Source: Scilla litardierei
Taxonomy: Eukaryota; Streptophyta; Magnoliopsida; Asparagales; Asparagaceae
NCBI GenBank assembly: GCA_030789695.1
Contig: CM061136.1
Span: 129,494,648 to 129,558,647 of the forward strand
Reading direction: 5' to 3'
DNA length: 64,000 nucleotides
How positions within the stretch are numbered: position 1 is the first letter of the stretch; the number at the start of each line of letters is the position of its first letter. Shown in pieces: positions 1 to 11,929 of the stretch. Below the pieces are notes generated by a model, which was given only the letters and a program-made list of their open reading frames with translations, did not search any database and was not told where the DNA came from. A program made the translations under genes and the position numbers.

Positions 1-32
1 GATCTCCATAATTCTTCATGGTCTTGAGTCTT

Positions 33-254
33 TTAGTTGAATGACTTGAATACAATAGCAGGAGATTGAATGGAGGAGGTGGACCCGATGGAGGGCATCG
101 AGTATTCCAGCAGAGATTTCTGGGGAGGAGTGTTCTCTCCCATGGCTTCAGCTTCTTCTCTTCTTCTCCTTTCTGCGTTTAAATGCCTCACGGTGGCGTT
201 AATTTCCTGGTCAATAGGAATCAAGTCGTCTAGACTCCTTGTATTCCTGCGCAT
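33..254 (-). pseudogene. gag N-terminal fragment, Athila-like
   Basis: The reading starts MRRNTRSLDDLIPIDQEI and continues through a charged helix (NAERRRREEAEA) to a segment with PAIVF before a TAA stop at 33-35. Athila gag proteins share this beginning: a basic N-terminus with LDDLIPID, then an Arg/Glu-rich stretch, then a short motif ending in IVFP. A start nine codons upstream (281) also exists, but it adds only unrelated hydrophobic residues. The rest of gag is off the window or lost behind the stop. Confidence 0.7.
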
Positions 255-435
255 GAAAAACAAGAAATACCCGTGAAGCAAGTATGGGATAGAAACAGAT
301 AAAAACAGAAAAATAAAAATAGAAAATAAAAATAGAAAATAAAAATGAAAATGAAGAATGCGAATACTATCGCGAGGTAGGGATATGAACTAGACTCAAG
401 GGTTCGAAGATCCTAAAATTAACAAGCACGTTACC

Positions 436-453
436 TCCCCGGCAACGGCGCCA
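436..453 (-). other. Primer binding site, tRNA-Asp
   Basis: The minus strand reads TGGCGCCGTTGCCGGGGA, an 18-nt complement of the 3' end of plant tRNA-Asp including its CCA. It lies between the LTR end and the gag start, where minus-strand DNA synthesis would be primed. Confidence 0.85.
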
Positions 454-460
454 TAAAGCT

Positions 461-2112
461 TGACGTCCCCCGGCTTTTAACTCATAAGAGTGCAGTTGGA
501 TAGGGGATACCAGATTTAAAATATTTGTACCGCAAGCGCACGGTGTTGTAGTGTGGCTTGGGGGTCGAACACAGGGAGGCGTGGTTGTGCTTGTTTCTAA
601 GAGGAACCAATTCACCCTACGGGTGAGCTAGCCCGATCGATCGATGGTTTGTCACGGAATGTAAATACGGAGGATGAACAATATAACGGGAAACCTAGGA
701 CTTCGGTTTCCACCCTATCATGTGTTCTCACTATTACGACCGGCGGATAGGAATACGATCGGAATTAGGGTTTAGAGGTGAGATGTTGCCTCTAAGAGTG
801 ATACCAGCGTCCCATGGGCCCGATATTCCGGTCGGTGCCCAGAATGATACGCCGGACTACCCGGCTTCGGTCAGTGGGCATTCCCATGTCCATTAACACT
901 GACAAACTCCGAGAGCACTAAGCTCGCAACGATAACTCCCAACATCTCGTCCTGCCTCTCCCGCGCGCTAGGATTCGATGTCTACGCTAAGCGCGTGAGC
1001 TGTGGCTAGGGAGTCAACTGCCAAGTTTATTCCCCCTTGGCCCTACGGTCAAAGGCGGTCTTTTTCCCGTCGATGACAATGAAACACCCCGCGTGACCTC
1101 TAAATTCCTAATCCATATCGATTTCCTAGTCCTATGGACGCATTAGGGAGAACCCACGAAGGGGTTTCCACCAAAATCCCAGATTTGGGAACTACTCACA
1201 CATTATAACTAAAAAGCAATCTAAATGAAAATCAACCGTAAAAATCATGATCAGGCAATTGAAACACGGTAGTAGCAATGCTATTAAGAGTATATTAAAG
1301 TTTGACAAAGATCAGAGAACTTACAGATAACAATAAAATTCCAGTCGTCACAAATAGAGAAAAAGACAGAAAAATACCAAAGCTGCGTTTTCTGAAAACC
1401 TAGGCAACTATATATAGAAAACGACTTCACCCGATCGGTTGAAGTATTAACCGATCGGGTGAGCTGCTTGATTCTTCGGCCGCGGTCTTCAAAAACTTCA
1501 ACCGGGCGCTTGGAACGATCGGGTGAAGCAAGCGGGTCGTCGTTTGAGGAGATGCGATCATCAGGTGAACCGATCGGTTGAGAATTCAACCGATCGGTTG
1601 GAAAAACGCCCCCAAAAGACAGAGACTTCAGACGATTTGGCACGGTCAGTGAGCTGTCGGGTGAGCTCTCCGGGTCGTCGTTTGAGAGAATCAGCTATAA
1701 CCTGACCGGTTGGAATTCAGCTCCAAATTCCCGAGAACCCTGTTGTGTTCAACCGGTCGTCGAACCGGTCGGTTGGGCTGCACTTCGCTTCAGCTTGCGT
1801 CCGGGTCGGATACACGTGCATCACCCGATCAGTTGGCTGTGTCCAACCGATCGGGTGGGGGCTAAAACATGGCAATCTTCGTCGTTTGGCCCCCATGGAT
1901 CACGCATGACTCCTCCCGTTGCTCCGGGGACTCATGATATCTTTGTTATATGTCCCCTACACTGGCGATCTCCTGCAAATACACAAAAACACCAAAAAGT
2001 GAAAGAAAACTAAAAATCCCAAGAAAATGGGCACGAGACGATGGAAAACAACGGAAAAATACAAAGAAGACGTGCGTGAATATATAAAATATACACACAC
2101 GTCACTACTACA
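461..2112 (-). repeat. Putative 5' LTR of the Athila-like element
   Basis: The segment runs TG...CA in both readings: TGACGTCC at 461 and CTACTACA ending at 2112 on the plus strand. It lies directly upstream of the primer site in the minus direction. A TATA-like CTATATATAG sits at about 1407-1416, with the repeat-rich U3 upstream of it (higher coordinates). The R/U5 part is the GC-richer stretch near 700-1150. The right end is chosen from the TG rule only; a second LTR copy is needed to prove it. Confidence 0.5.
1425..1862. repeat. Array of CCGATCGG palindromic words in the LTR
   Basis: About ten copies of a word built on the palindrome ACCGATCGGT, often extended to ACCGATCGGTTGA or ACCCGATCGG, some degraded to ACCGGTCGG or AACGATCGG, spaced irregularly over about 440 bp. 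The array is directly upstream, in the minus direction, of the TATA-like sequence at 1407-1416. In the LTR model it is therefore part of U3, where enhancer-type sites would act. Confidence 0.75.
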
Positions 2113-2123
2113 ATTATTATTAC

Positions 2124-2300
2124 AATGACTTCGAGCTTGAGAAGTGGAGACAATTACCGTTCTTTTATGGCTTCAAGGATAAATTCAGATATGATGATTG
2201 GGAGTACTATCTAGAAAAGTTTTTCTCCCGTTTTAATTTATCTAATAAAGCAAAATATAAATATACATATCTCAAGCTAGGAGGGGAAGCGCTATCTTGA
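2124..2300 (+). pseudogene. Retrotransposon gag core fragment
   Basis: One open stretch reads FELEKWRQLPFFYGF followed by DWEYYLEKFFSRFNLSNKAKY and ends LGGEAL with a stop. The pattern (Lys-rich, F.G..D..DW..YLEKFF, then L.G.AL) is that of the plant Retrotrans_gag core. It begins right after the putative Athila LTR end, so its own 5' part is missing. Confidence 0.5.
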
Positions 2301-2426
2301 TGCTTGAATCTTCGAGTTCCTTATCATCGATTGTCAACATTCAGATCTGCTCTTCGATGTCGATATTCTTTCCAGCATTGGTACATTCCCAAGAAGCCAC
2401 AGTAATCTTCAATCCCAAAGGTAGAA

Positions 2427-2990
2427 ATGTGGTCAGAAGAAGAGCTAATTGAGAGTAACAAACGAATTTTTCAAGCGATTGATAAGTGTGAAAAGGAACA
2501 ACAGAATAAACTAAAGTGTGAGCGTGAACAAGAGCTGAAGCCCGATCCCGATCCAGAAATTAAGACATAGTTAAAGTCTGAGCCTAACTTGGAATCTGAG
2601 CCAGTATTGGTGCCACAGCAAGAGTTAGGACCTGAACCAGAGTTTGAGCTTGTGCCACATTTCAAATCTGAGGCAAAGCCTCATCCAGAGTCATCAATTG
2701 AGCCTGTGCCAGAACTGCTTATAGAAGCACTATTGGATCCGATTGAGCATATTGAGTTCGTGATCCCAGATTCTCATCCCCTAACCAACAGACAGATGCT
2801 CAGTATTTTCCTATCTTTCATGAACTGGAAGAAATTATTAGAGGATGTGCTTCTACCACTCTGCATCACGATACACTTTAGAGTTCGTAGACGCGTTTTT
2901 CCAACTGTCGAGAACTACCGATTTCTGTACAGGAGTGCTACTTCTGCCTACTTTCACCAGGAGGTGAAGTTCTCAAGCGGAGGAGAATGA
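2427..2990 (+). pseudogene. Pro/Glu-rich ORF of a gag-only remnant
   Basis: An ATG at 2427 opens MWSEEELIESNKRIF followed by a Lys/Glu-rich segment and a long low-complexity stretch of PEPE, EPVPE and SEP repeats; one in-frame TAG interrupts it at 2568-2570. The frame closes with TGA at 2988-2990, which overlaps the first bases of the LTR, preceded by the purine run GCGGAGGAGAA. That arrangement (ORF, purine tract, LTR) is the usual 3' end of an LTR element. No pol motifs are present between gag and LTR. Function beyond retrotransposon origin is unknown. Confidence 0.45.
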
Positions 2991-3333
2991 TATGGATCGG
3001 AATTTGTAAGTTTAGTTGTATTTTTATTTTATTGAGTCTCTTAGTTTATTTTGAGTCTTTTAGGAGTCTTGAGTTTTTTGGGTGAGTTTAGTCCTGCATC
3101 GGATAGGTTAGGAGAACTGTTGGGTTATAAGGCTACATAAAGGTCACTAGACTTGTTATTTCAATCAACGAATGAATGAACAGAGAAATTTTCTCAAAAC
3201 TTGTGAAAGGTTCTACTCCACTCCTTGGTGTCAAGCCTCGAAAACCCTTGGTGTGAAGCCAAGAAATCCCAAATTATCTAGTTTTTCCTCAAATCCTCCA
3301 CCAAATCTCTAGATCCCACCACGTTCTACATCA
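2988..3333 (+). repeat. Putative 3' LTR of the gag-only remnant
   Basis: Starts TGATATGGATCGG after the purine tract GCGGAGGAGAA and ends at TCTACATCA (3333), giving a TG...CA unit of 346 bp with a T/G-rich first half and a GTGAAGCC-rich second half. Its last about 40 bp form the start of the 144-bp tandem repeat downstream. No matching 5' LTR is visible. Confidence 0.4.
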
Positions 3334-3703
3334 GGCAGCTTGGGTGGCATGCCTGGCCTCCTCCTCGTTCCCTCTTGTTGCAATTTTGAACAGTCAGACT
3401 AGCAGTGAATGAAAGGGTGACCCGTCTCTTCCCCAATTCCTCCACCAAATCTCTAGATCCCATCACGTTCTACATCAGGCAGCTTGGGTGGCATGCCTGG
3501 CCTCCTCCTCGTTCCCTCTTGTTGCAATTTTGAACAGTCAGACTAGCAGTGAATGAAAGGGTGACCCGTCTCTTCCCCAATTCCTCCACCAAATCTCTAG
3601 ATCCCACCACGTTCTACATCAGGCAGCTTGGGTGGCATGCCCGGCCTCCTACTTGTTGCCTCTTGTTGCAATTTTGAACAGTCAGACTAGCAGTGAATGA
3701 AAG
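3293..3703. repeat. 144-bp tandem repeat, 2.9 copies
   Basis: The block CTCTAGATCCC...CATCAGGCAGCTTGGG recurs with its AGATCC at 3311, 3455 and 3599, a period of exactly 144 bp. Copies differ by few bases (CACC/CATC, CCTCCTCCTCG/CCTCCTACTTG). The third copy breaks off after GTGAATGAAAG. The unit contains the end of the adjacent LTR plus flanking DNA, so the duplication happened after that LTR was in place. Confidence 0.9.
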
Positions 3704-3747
3704 AAGTCTAAGGTTCCGATTCAGGTTGGCTGACTAGTTCGCAAAAG

Positions 3748-3996
3748 CTAGATCCAAGAAGTACAAGGTAGGATGGTGTCTGTGTCAATCAGCTCCATCA
3801 AGAAACAAGACCTACATCTGAAATAGAAATTCAGAACCATCCCAGCCCACAACTGCAATAGAAACTGAGATGGAATAGCAATAGTTTTCACTTTGTTGAC
3901 CACTTCTACATCCAAGAAGAACAAGGTACTGCAACCCAGTTTCTTTGTTGACCACTTTCCTGCGCTTACCAATTCCACTGTTGTCTGAAATAGCAA
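3748..3996 (-). CDS. Possible downstream exon of the homeodomain gene (tentative)
   Basis: On the minus strand a good acceptor (pyrimidine-rich GCTATTTCAG) precedes a reading frame that stays open in phase 0 from 3996 to a TAG at 3748-3750, about 83 residues starting TTVELVSAGKW. In another phase the first codons read DNSGIGKRRKVVNK, a nuclear-localisation-like basic stretch that would suit a transcription factor. The position about 380 bp downstream of the homeodomain helix-3 exon fits a 3' coding exon, but the phase is not decided, no domain is recognised, and part of the sequence is internally duplicated (GTGAAAACTATTGCTATT occurs twice). Confidence 0.2.
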   Translation of the reverse strand: MLFQTTVELVSAGKWSTKKLGCSTLFFLDVEVVNKVKTIAIPSQFLLQLWAGMVLNFYFRCRSCFLMELIDTDTILPCTSWI

Positions 3997-4377
3997 TAGT
4001 TTTCACCAGGAAACAAAGCAGATACACCTCAAGATGCACCAAATATCATACCTTAGGGATAGATAAAGAACCAGAGAAGCAAAAACTCTAGAACATACAA
4101 TTTTAAGCCAAGCGAGCAAGACAAATATTTTGGGACAATTTGCATAGTTATGCACAGAAGCGAATTCTATCCTTAGGATTTAAAATGACTGTTCTATTTC
4201 ACCATATTTATTTTTTACTTGGAGAAAGATACTGCATTAAAACATTGGTCCATGCAATACTTGTAGCCAACATCAGGCCATAGCCAAATCAAAGATCCTC
4301 AGCACATCAAAGAGCAGAAGTGTCAACATTTAATTTCACAACAGAAAGCAAAATGGATTTGAAGAATGAGAGACAAC

Positions 4378-4428
4378 CTTTCTGATTTTAATAGCAGTGT
4401 ATCTTGCATTCTTAAACCATTTGCTAAT
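4378..4428 (-). CDS. Homeodomain helix-3 exon, PHD-type homeobox protein
   Basis: This 51-bp exon reads ISKWFKNARYTAIKIRK, the DNA-recognition helix of a homeodomain with the invariant W-F-x-N-x-R. It is bounded by CTGCAG on the acceptor side (4429-4434 region) and a GT donor (4377-4376), and it is in phase 0 at both ends. Read after the exon at 21311-21400 it completes homeodomain helices 2 and 3 without a break. KWFKNAR followed by a Lys-rich tail matches plant PHD-finger homeodomain proteins (PRHA/PRH, HAZ1, HAT3.1 group). These are nuclear DNA-binding proteins. The PHD finger exons are not recognisable in the window. Confidence 0.75.
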
Positions 4429-7400
4429 CTGCAGACAGTGAATTAGAGGAACCCCGGTTAGGGAACATTAATCAGAAAATCAAGAAAATTTTAACACTGA
4501 TTACAGATAGATATTACTTATCAAACGGACTGAATTAGGCAGCAAAAGGTGTTTGATAGCTATAGATTATACCCTCACAACTTAATTCCCAGACATTTTC
4601 ACCTGAACTTCAAGCCTTTAAGATAATAATAAGTTCCATGTAATGCGACGGCACCTATGTAAATGAAGTTTTTGCAGACTCCAACAGCCCATTGCAAAAC
4701 CTCTCTCCATCTTATGCAGACTATCGTGAAAGCTATAGACAGTGACAAATACAACTCTTTTGAAAGGGCAGGTATAGTTAGCAATTTAGCGACAGATACA
4801 GTACAGCAATAACATAGCCTGCAAATGCTTTGAAGTCAGCAATTTTTAAGTTAAAACATGATCATTTTCCCGCACCTTCTATAGTTAAGGTTCCAAGCTT
4901 TTTACATGCATGTTGAAAGTAGCTTCAGAAGCAGATGGTATATGAGGCATCCTTAGATTCCCCACTAAGGGTGAGAAATTCATACAAGTTCTGCAGGAGT
5001 TGGAGACGGTGCATATCACATTGTAAAAATTGAAGCCAAGAAAGAAGCTGTTTGGGTAATTTACATGAGTGAAGGTTCAATGTGGTGTTTACTTCCCAAA
5101 GACACCTGGATGGTTATCAGCAAAGGGATCTTGAGAATGGTTGTGATTGGAATAATCAATTGATTAGTGGAAGGCACAATAAGAATGGAAAGATTATTTT
5201 ATAAATTCTTTATAACTATTGTTCTGATTATGATTAGTCAATAAATTGACCAGGTTATAATATTACTTACTCTCGTGTATCTAATTACAGGTTAAGACAA
5301 TCCTTATTAGATAATTATGAACTAAACCCAATCAATATGGAGGTGGATGGCCAATTCTAATCAACAAATCCTAGTGAAGAGCACAAAAGTTGAATCAAGG
5401 ACAAATCAGAAAAAGCTACAAGTATAATTTTTCTATATCACTGGGATTATTAATGTTTGTACAGTGTTATTGATAAACTAAAAAAAGGATAACCTTAGTT
5501 TTGATTTCTATCATTTGAGATTTTTTTTCTAATCTGTCCATCAGAAGTCAATTCCTAATTATGACTTGGTCTCATATATTTTATCCAAATTTATCATGTA
5601 GGTCCTAACTTGATTCGGCCAAACCTTAAAAGATTTTGCCAATATGGTGCAGTGGTTCTGCAATGTGCAGCCATATGCCTTAGCTATATTATTTTTCAAC
5701 AAATGATGCTTAAACACGGTTGCAAATCCTATCACATCTTGTTTTCAACAAATGATGCTTAAACACGGTTGTTAATCCTATCACATCTTGATATGTGTCC
5801 CTATCTTTCTGCGGGCTGCTAGAGTGCCTAGTTATTTAGCACTAGACATCCTCATGTGACGACCTCGCACAAAAAAGCAACAGCACAAAACCCATGTGGC
5901 AGTAACACCTCCCTTGTTTGACATTGGAACAATTGAAAGAACAACCACCTTTGCTCTGAAATCATCCATTCTGACTATTCGAAAAGCGGTAAAGGTCGTC
6001 TTGACCAACTACTCGCTTCTGCAACCATATTTAGTGCAACTACACTTTGCTAACCCGTCTTGCCCTGGCTGCTTCCATGACCTGTATTACACAGACTTGC
6101 ATGCTTTAAAAATGGAGCTGCTGGGGAAATTTCTATGTTTGCTGATAATCAAACTCAACCACAGCAGGGAGCTTTTTCAGACCAATTGTCAGGCCAAAGG
6201 CCTTCTGGGAACATCGGAGACAAGCAAGTTAATTAAATTGATAGGGGAATCCTCTAGTGACAATCATTTATATACTTCTCTTCCTTCCTATATCCTCTAG
6301 TGCCAATCATTTATACACTCCAGAGTCTCAATTGCATTAATGTGTATGAGCTTACTTGGTTCTCTATCTTGTTATATAGAATAAATTTTTTCTTGCTGTA
6401 TTTTATTTGGTCACTCCTCGGTTGGAAGCGGGAATGAAGACCAAATACTTGGATGGAGAAGTTGGCAAGCATATAATCTAGATGGTGTTAGAAGCCTAAC
6501 CAGTGGTGGTCGAAATCCTAAACATAAAGGTTTCTAGTTGATGGAAGCATGTTGTTGCCCAAATCACCTCAAAGTCAACATGCCGACACTTGCTCTCCTT
6601 ATCTAATCTCTCCTAACTCTTGGTTACCACTGCTTGCATTCACAGGCGAATCATTATTAATTTACAACATCATTTAATTAGCTGTCTGCATACTAGTTCT
6701 ACCAGGAATCATACACAACTTATGTCAAAAAATTCTGGCTAAGCTATACCATCCTGTCATAACTTTTTTGCATTGTCCCAAGAAATTTAATGCAACTATT
6801 TCGTTAATTAAAACCTTGGTACGATGGACATTAGCATGCCTACGGGCATAACATGGCAAGTCAGACCAACAAAAAGCAAATTCTAAAATATACACAACAA
6901 CAATGACAGAGCAAACAACTTGGTGTCCAACATGGTGTTGGACATGGCCACCCTCTTCTAGGGGGGTTTTAAATATTGTATATCAATAAAAAAGATTTTT
7001 TCCATGATAAATTGTAAAAAGGTTTCTCATTTGTTGAGGACATCTCCATTTTCATCAATTATATACTTATCATTAAAGGTGGTCCCTTTTTAATGGACTT
7101 CAACAACCGTCACATTTGACCAATTTTATCCGTCTTCAACTAGGCAATTGATCATTTGCAGGTAATATTACCTCCTGAAGAGTGAAGACCCATTCACTCA
7201 TTAACATATGCCAAATGGTTAAAGAGAAAATTATAAACATAAACCAAACGAAGATAGGAAAAGTAGATATAATTAGCACATGTCATTAATCCAACCCTAA
7301 AGTTAGAGATTATCGATTGAAAAAAACATACTAGGAATTAGCGGGTCTAACTTTGCTTAATCACACCATAAAGCTAGAGTTGGAAAGTGCTACGAGAATA

Positions 7401-7954
7401 ATGGCTGATAATGGGTGAAGTAGAACTTTAAAAAAAGAGATATGTGAATAACTGGTCATAAATCATTCATAAGCATCTGAACCAATAACACAAGTCCTAT
7501 AGAATGTTGATCTGACATAGGTGGTTAGATTACCCGCCCGCAACACAATTTTGTGGAAGAATATGATGATGGCATTTGAGCAATTTGGAACTATTGGAAC
7601 GTCTAAAATGATAGTCATCCTAAATAGTCAGTACACTTGCAGCTTCCAAGCAGACTGTTATTCCATGTAGCTTCCAACATAAGCTTGAGCATGCTATTTA
7701 ATAGAAATAATCTAATAACACTTCTTCCTTGGATGTAACATAGAACAACTGTATGGATTCGTTGCTTGGGAGGAGTCAAGGCTTGTCGGTTGAAGCGCTC
7801 ATTTATATAGTTTGAAGCAATCTTCATGGGCATGGTTTAGGAGATGTGCTTCCATTATCTAGGAATTTAGACTACACTGTGCTCGGAAGCATCAATCAGT
7901 TTTTATCGAATGCACCAATCGGTTTTTATCGAATGCACCAAGAAAAATGAATTT

Positions 7955-9012
7955 TACTGAATGTATATGTAGATGATATTGTCATCACTGAAGATGATGC
8001 TGAGGGGATCGATGCAGAGAAGAATATCTACATCAGTGCTTCCATACAAAAGATCATGGACCATTATGATACTTCCTTGACGAAGCTGCAATGTCTAGGA
8101 AGAAATTTATTTTATATCGAAAGTATATTTTAAATATATTATAAGAAATGGATTTGCTAGGATATGATCGACCACATCCCTTATGGATCTGAATCCCAAA
8201 CTGCTGCTAAATCAAGGGAAATCACTTGATGATCCAGGAAGAAACAAAAGACTCGTAGGAAAGCAGAACTATCTGATTATAACAAGACCTGACCTCACAT
8301 ATCCAGCAAGCGTGATTAGTCGGTTTATGTTAGCTTCACACGAAAGCCATTAGAATGCAGTACTCTGAATTTTTTACTAGAAGTGTGCACTAAGAAATGG
8401 ACCCATATTTAAATTGTGGTCATAGTCAAGTAGTTGCCTGCTCTGATCCAAATTAAACAGGATCTCCTATATACAGAAGATATATCACAAGGTATTGTGT
8501 ATTCGTTGGTGGTAACTACTTGCCTGCTTTGATGCAGATTAAACAGGATCTCATATATACAGAAGATCTATCACAAGGTATTACCACAAGGTATTACGTA
8601 TTCGTTGGTGGCAACTTGATGACGTTAAATAGTAGAAAAAAAGGATGGTGTATCTCAATCTAATGCAGAATCAGAGTTCAGAGCCACGGCTAATGGCATG
8701 AGTGAGCTCATTTGAGTCAAGAACTTGATGATTGAGTTTCAGTTCACTATCTTATTGCCAACTAGACTTTATTATGACAACAAAACTACTATTTACATTT
8801 CAAAAAATTCCTATGTTTTATGAGCAAACGAGACGGAAAATTACTATCATGCACCTAAGAAAATAGTGGAGGAAATGACTATGAAGGATAAACATGTATC
8901 TTTAATAAATCAACGGTCAAATTTGTTCAATAAATCGCTTAGCAGTTTGCATATCCAGTACATATATGACAAACTAGGCATGTATAAGATGTATGCTCCA
9001 GCTCAAAAGGGA
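7955..9012 (+). pseudogene. Copia pol remnant (reverse transcriptase to RNase H)
   Basis: The catalytic reverse transcriptase box YVDDIVIT is read at about 7962-7988, followed after gaps by RNase H pieces: SNAESEFRATANGMSELI, a LYYDNK segment, and the terminal KLGMYKMYAPAQKGVLE before a stop. Order and wording match the C-terminal half of plant Ty1/copia pol. The frame is broken many times. Between about 8440 and 8610 a 70-100 bp piece of the RNase H region is present twice in a row (TTGCCTGCTTTGATGCAGATTAAACAGG pattern), an additional rearrangement. Gag, protease and integrase are absent. Confidence 0.75.
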
Positions 9013-9225
9013 GTATTAGAATAGGAAATTAATTAGTGTGATCCCACATGCAAGGTGTTAGTATAGGAAAATAATTAGCGTGATCATACATGAATGGCAT
9101 ACATTGCATGTGTCCATATTCATTGTATCTGGGCCTATTTATCTTATTTATATCAAGAATAAGAATAGAAATCATAAGCTCTCTCAAATCCTTCCTTCTC
9201 TCTAAAATATTTCAATACCTTTAGA
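9013..9225 (+). repeat. Copia 3' LTR remnant
   Basis: Follows the purine tract AAAAGGGAGTAT at the end of the Copia pol remnant. TTAGAATAGG and TTAGTATAGG mark two consecutive copies of a roughly 45-bp segment that also contains AATTAGTGTGATC. Then comes a TATTTATCTTATTTATA promoter-like stretch and a CTCTC-rich end, as in short Copia LTRs. Confidence 0.45.
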
Positions 9226-9857
9226 TGGCATGGAGGTAAACAGGTGGTCATGGTGATGCAAATGAGGATTTAAGAGTAATGATGACTCAAAGTGAAGCCC
9301 AAGTGCCATTTTTATCTTTATTTTTTGGATGGGTCGCACTAACATTACATGTTAAAACTACATGGAGAAACAATCCATTCTGAAGCTGCTAATGATATTG
9401 CAAACTTTCAGTATCCAATGTCGTTTCTATGTCAAAGAATGAGTGTTTATAATATCAAATGATCCACTGGTTTTGAGCTACTCAAAACACCACCATCTTC
9501 TACTATAGGAACCGTGGTACAAACAAGTAATCCAACTCTCTTACATAAGCATCCTCAAAGACTTCAAGTCAACTCAGATGCTTCCGATCACATGTGGGGC
9601 TTAGATATTTTTACATATTTTCAATCCTCGTTCACCTTTTCCTGGTTCTATCTTAGTAAATGGTTTGATTTCCATTTGAATAGTGCCAATATTGTTGATC
9701 CTGCTTCATCATTGACTTTTACCATATGTTCCTTATGTGTCATTTTCCATTTAACCTATGATTTGTAATACAACTCAAAACTTACTCATCCCATGAAATG
9801 CTCTCTCTCATTTTCCCCCAAGTAATGTATTTTTCAAAATCTTGGAACTAGTAAAAC

Positions 9858-10890
9858 CAAGGATTAAGGTTTCGGCCGAAACCTCCTGGTTTCGACCGTT
9901 TCGGATCGGTCCTGGAGGGGGACTGATCCGAAACCACTTACCTTGTTTCGGTATCGGTCGAAACCGCCCAGTTTCGGCCGGTTTCAGCCGGAACCGGCCG
10001 AAACTTGGCGGTTTCGGTCGATACCGGCGAGCAACAACAAAAAAAATAGAGAAGAAGAAGAAGCGAGGGATTCAAAAAAAGAAGAAGAAATCAAAGTGAA
10101 AGAGAAAGAAGAGAGAGGGGCTTACCTGATAGTCCCGATCGCCGCCCTCCAGCTTCACTCCCTCTTGCCATAGATAGGTCACCCCGATTGGGGTGTGAGG
10201 GCTCTTATATTTTAAAAAGAGGTCAATGGCAAACTTGTAGATAAAAGAAATATATTAGCATAAAGTGGATACACTATAGCAGTACAGATATTTTGGAGAA
10301 TTACTATGCGAAAGACCCAACTTATTTACAAATTTGCCATTCAATTCTTTTGATGCAGAATTGATATGCAAACAGACCCAACTTATTTACAAATATGCCA
10401 TTTAATTCTTTTGATGCAGAATTGCTATGTGAACAGACCCAACTTATTTACAAAATTTCACATTCGATTCTTTACCTGCAACATATTTAGCAAAATACAT
10501 TTACAACTACTTACTATGCATCAATATATATATATATATAAACTTATATAGAAAAAATTGTAATATATTTTTATATATTTTGCAAAATGTGTCACTTATA
10601 ATAAAGTATTTGATAGTAAATAAGTTGTATGTGCGCAGAGTAAAACGGTGGTGCGCAAAGCAACTCTCTACTTCTTTCCAATATTTAAAATATAAAAATA
10701 TATACACATATTTATAAATACATATAAGTAATACAAATGTGACAAGTATTTGATAGTATATGATTAATACTTTAATTTTGGGACGATACCGAAACTTACT
10801 TCCGAAACCACCGAAACGGACGATACCGATACCAAAACCTAAATTTTGGGAGGAGCGATACCGAGACCGAAACCGAGACATAAAACCTTG
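9858..10890. mobile_element. hAT-type MITE, GGTTTCGG family, copy A
   Basis: A 1033-bp element flanked by near-identical 8-bp duplications AGTAAAAC (9850-9857) and AGTAAGAC (10891-10898). Its ends are CAAGGATTAAGG and, inverted, CAAGGTTTTATG. Both terminal regions are packed with CCGAAACC/GGTTTCGG and CCGATACC/GGTATCGG words, some as palindromes such as GGTTTCGGCCGAAACC. The middle is AT-rich with a 61-bp tandem repeat. No transposase is encoded. The 8-bp duplication and subterminal repeats suggest mobilisation by a hAT transposase. Confidence 0.8.
10305..10490. repeat. 61-bp tandem repeat inside MITE copy A
   Basis: ACCCAACTTATTTACAAA recurs at 10315, 10376 and 10437, a period of 61 bp, with the third copy diverging at its end. 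It lies in the AT-rich core. A GCGCAAAGCAACTC-type segment nearby (10640-10660) also occurs inverted in copy B. Confidence 0.85.
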
Positions 10891-11929
10891 AGTAAGACTA
10901 TTGGCATTGGGCATGAGACTGAAGGCGGGACTCATTCAGATGAGGATCATGTTCCAACGGTTTCTTCACTGTCACTGGATATTCACTGACCTCGACAATC
11001 CTTGCAAAGTATAAAAATAGTTACTTTTCTGGGTCATTTGAATGTTTTCCAAGCAAGTATTGTCAATTTCGAAAACATATTTCTTATCTTTTGAGTCCAA
11101 AAAAGAATCGGTCATGTCAATGACCCTATTCATGTTAATGTATACCGTACACGTCTAGTTGAGTGGAAACTAGGCTTTAGGAATTTCACTACCATTGTTT
11201 ATAATTTTTCAAGATTTAATTATAATTAAAGAAAAGGTTCCCTTTGCTGTTTTCAACTTTCTATGTTGAAATAAAAACAAAGTCTTCTGATTCATGTGTT
11301 GCAGAGTGATAACGCATAGGATATTTTAGCTCTTCATTCGGTGAATTTATGACACTGATATTCATACATCAATCTTCAAGCTGATATACACTACAACAGA
11401 ATGTTGAAAAAATTGTGCATTTAATATAAGTTATTTATATAGAGTTAATTCATATTGCGGCTTGAAAATCCATTTGGCTGATGTTTTTATCCCTAAATTG
11501 GACTCCATATTTATAAAGTGCATCTTTTTAGGGTCGCTTAGGTCAACAGTACAAGAGTTACAGTTTCCTCTAAATGATTGTTAATCACTATATATCACTT
11601 TATTTGATTTTTCAACATGAGTACAATGTTTCATAGCTAAATGGATTTTCTTTGTACCATTAGGACTTCCTCATTTAAGACATCTGGGGTGATATCGTAC
11701 CTCGGATGTAAGAGATGCTATAAGGGACCCTGCGGGGCTACACACACTAGAGGGGGGTGAATAGTGTAATAGAAAACAAAGTGCTTAATTAAAAGTTACT
11801 AAAATTAAAGCAGAAATAAGCAGCGGAAATTAAATAGAGTGCTCAACAACAACAATCGCAAACACAAGGATTTTACCCTGATTCCCCAAAACTTGGGTAC
11901 GTCCAGCCACACCAATATTCACTATATTC

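Larger units (their letters stand above)
1..2112 (-). mobile_element. Athila-like Ty3/gypsy retrotransposon, 5' end
   Basis: On the minus strand this reads, in order, a putative 5' LTR (2112 down to 461), a perfect tRNA-Asp primer site (453-436), a short leader and the start of a gag protein (254-33). The tRNA-Asp primer and the gag N-terminus (RRNTRSLDDLIPID, later PAIVF) are typical of the Athila/Tat branch. The window begins inside the element, so pol and the 3' LTR are off the left edge. The gag frame is closed by TAA at 33-35, so this copy is probably dead. The outer LTR end is an estimate, because the left target duplication cannot be seen. Confidence 0.7.

Noticed and set aside
5896..6300. 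Plus-strand ORF of 134 residues
   Set aside because: No recognisable motif, no splice or codon evidence, inside the homeodomain gene intron in antisense orientation.
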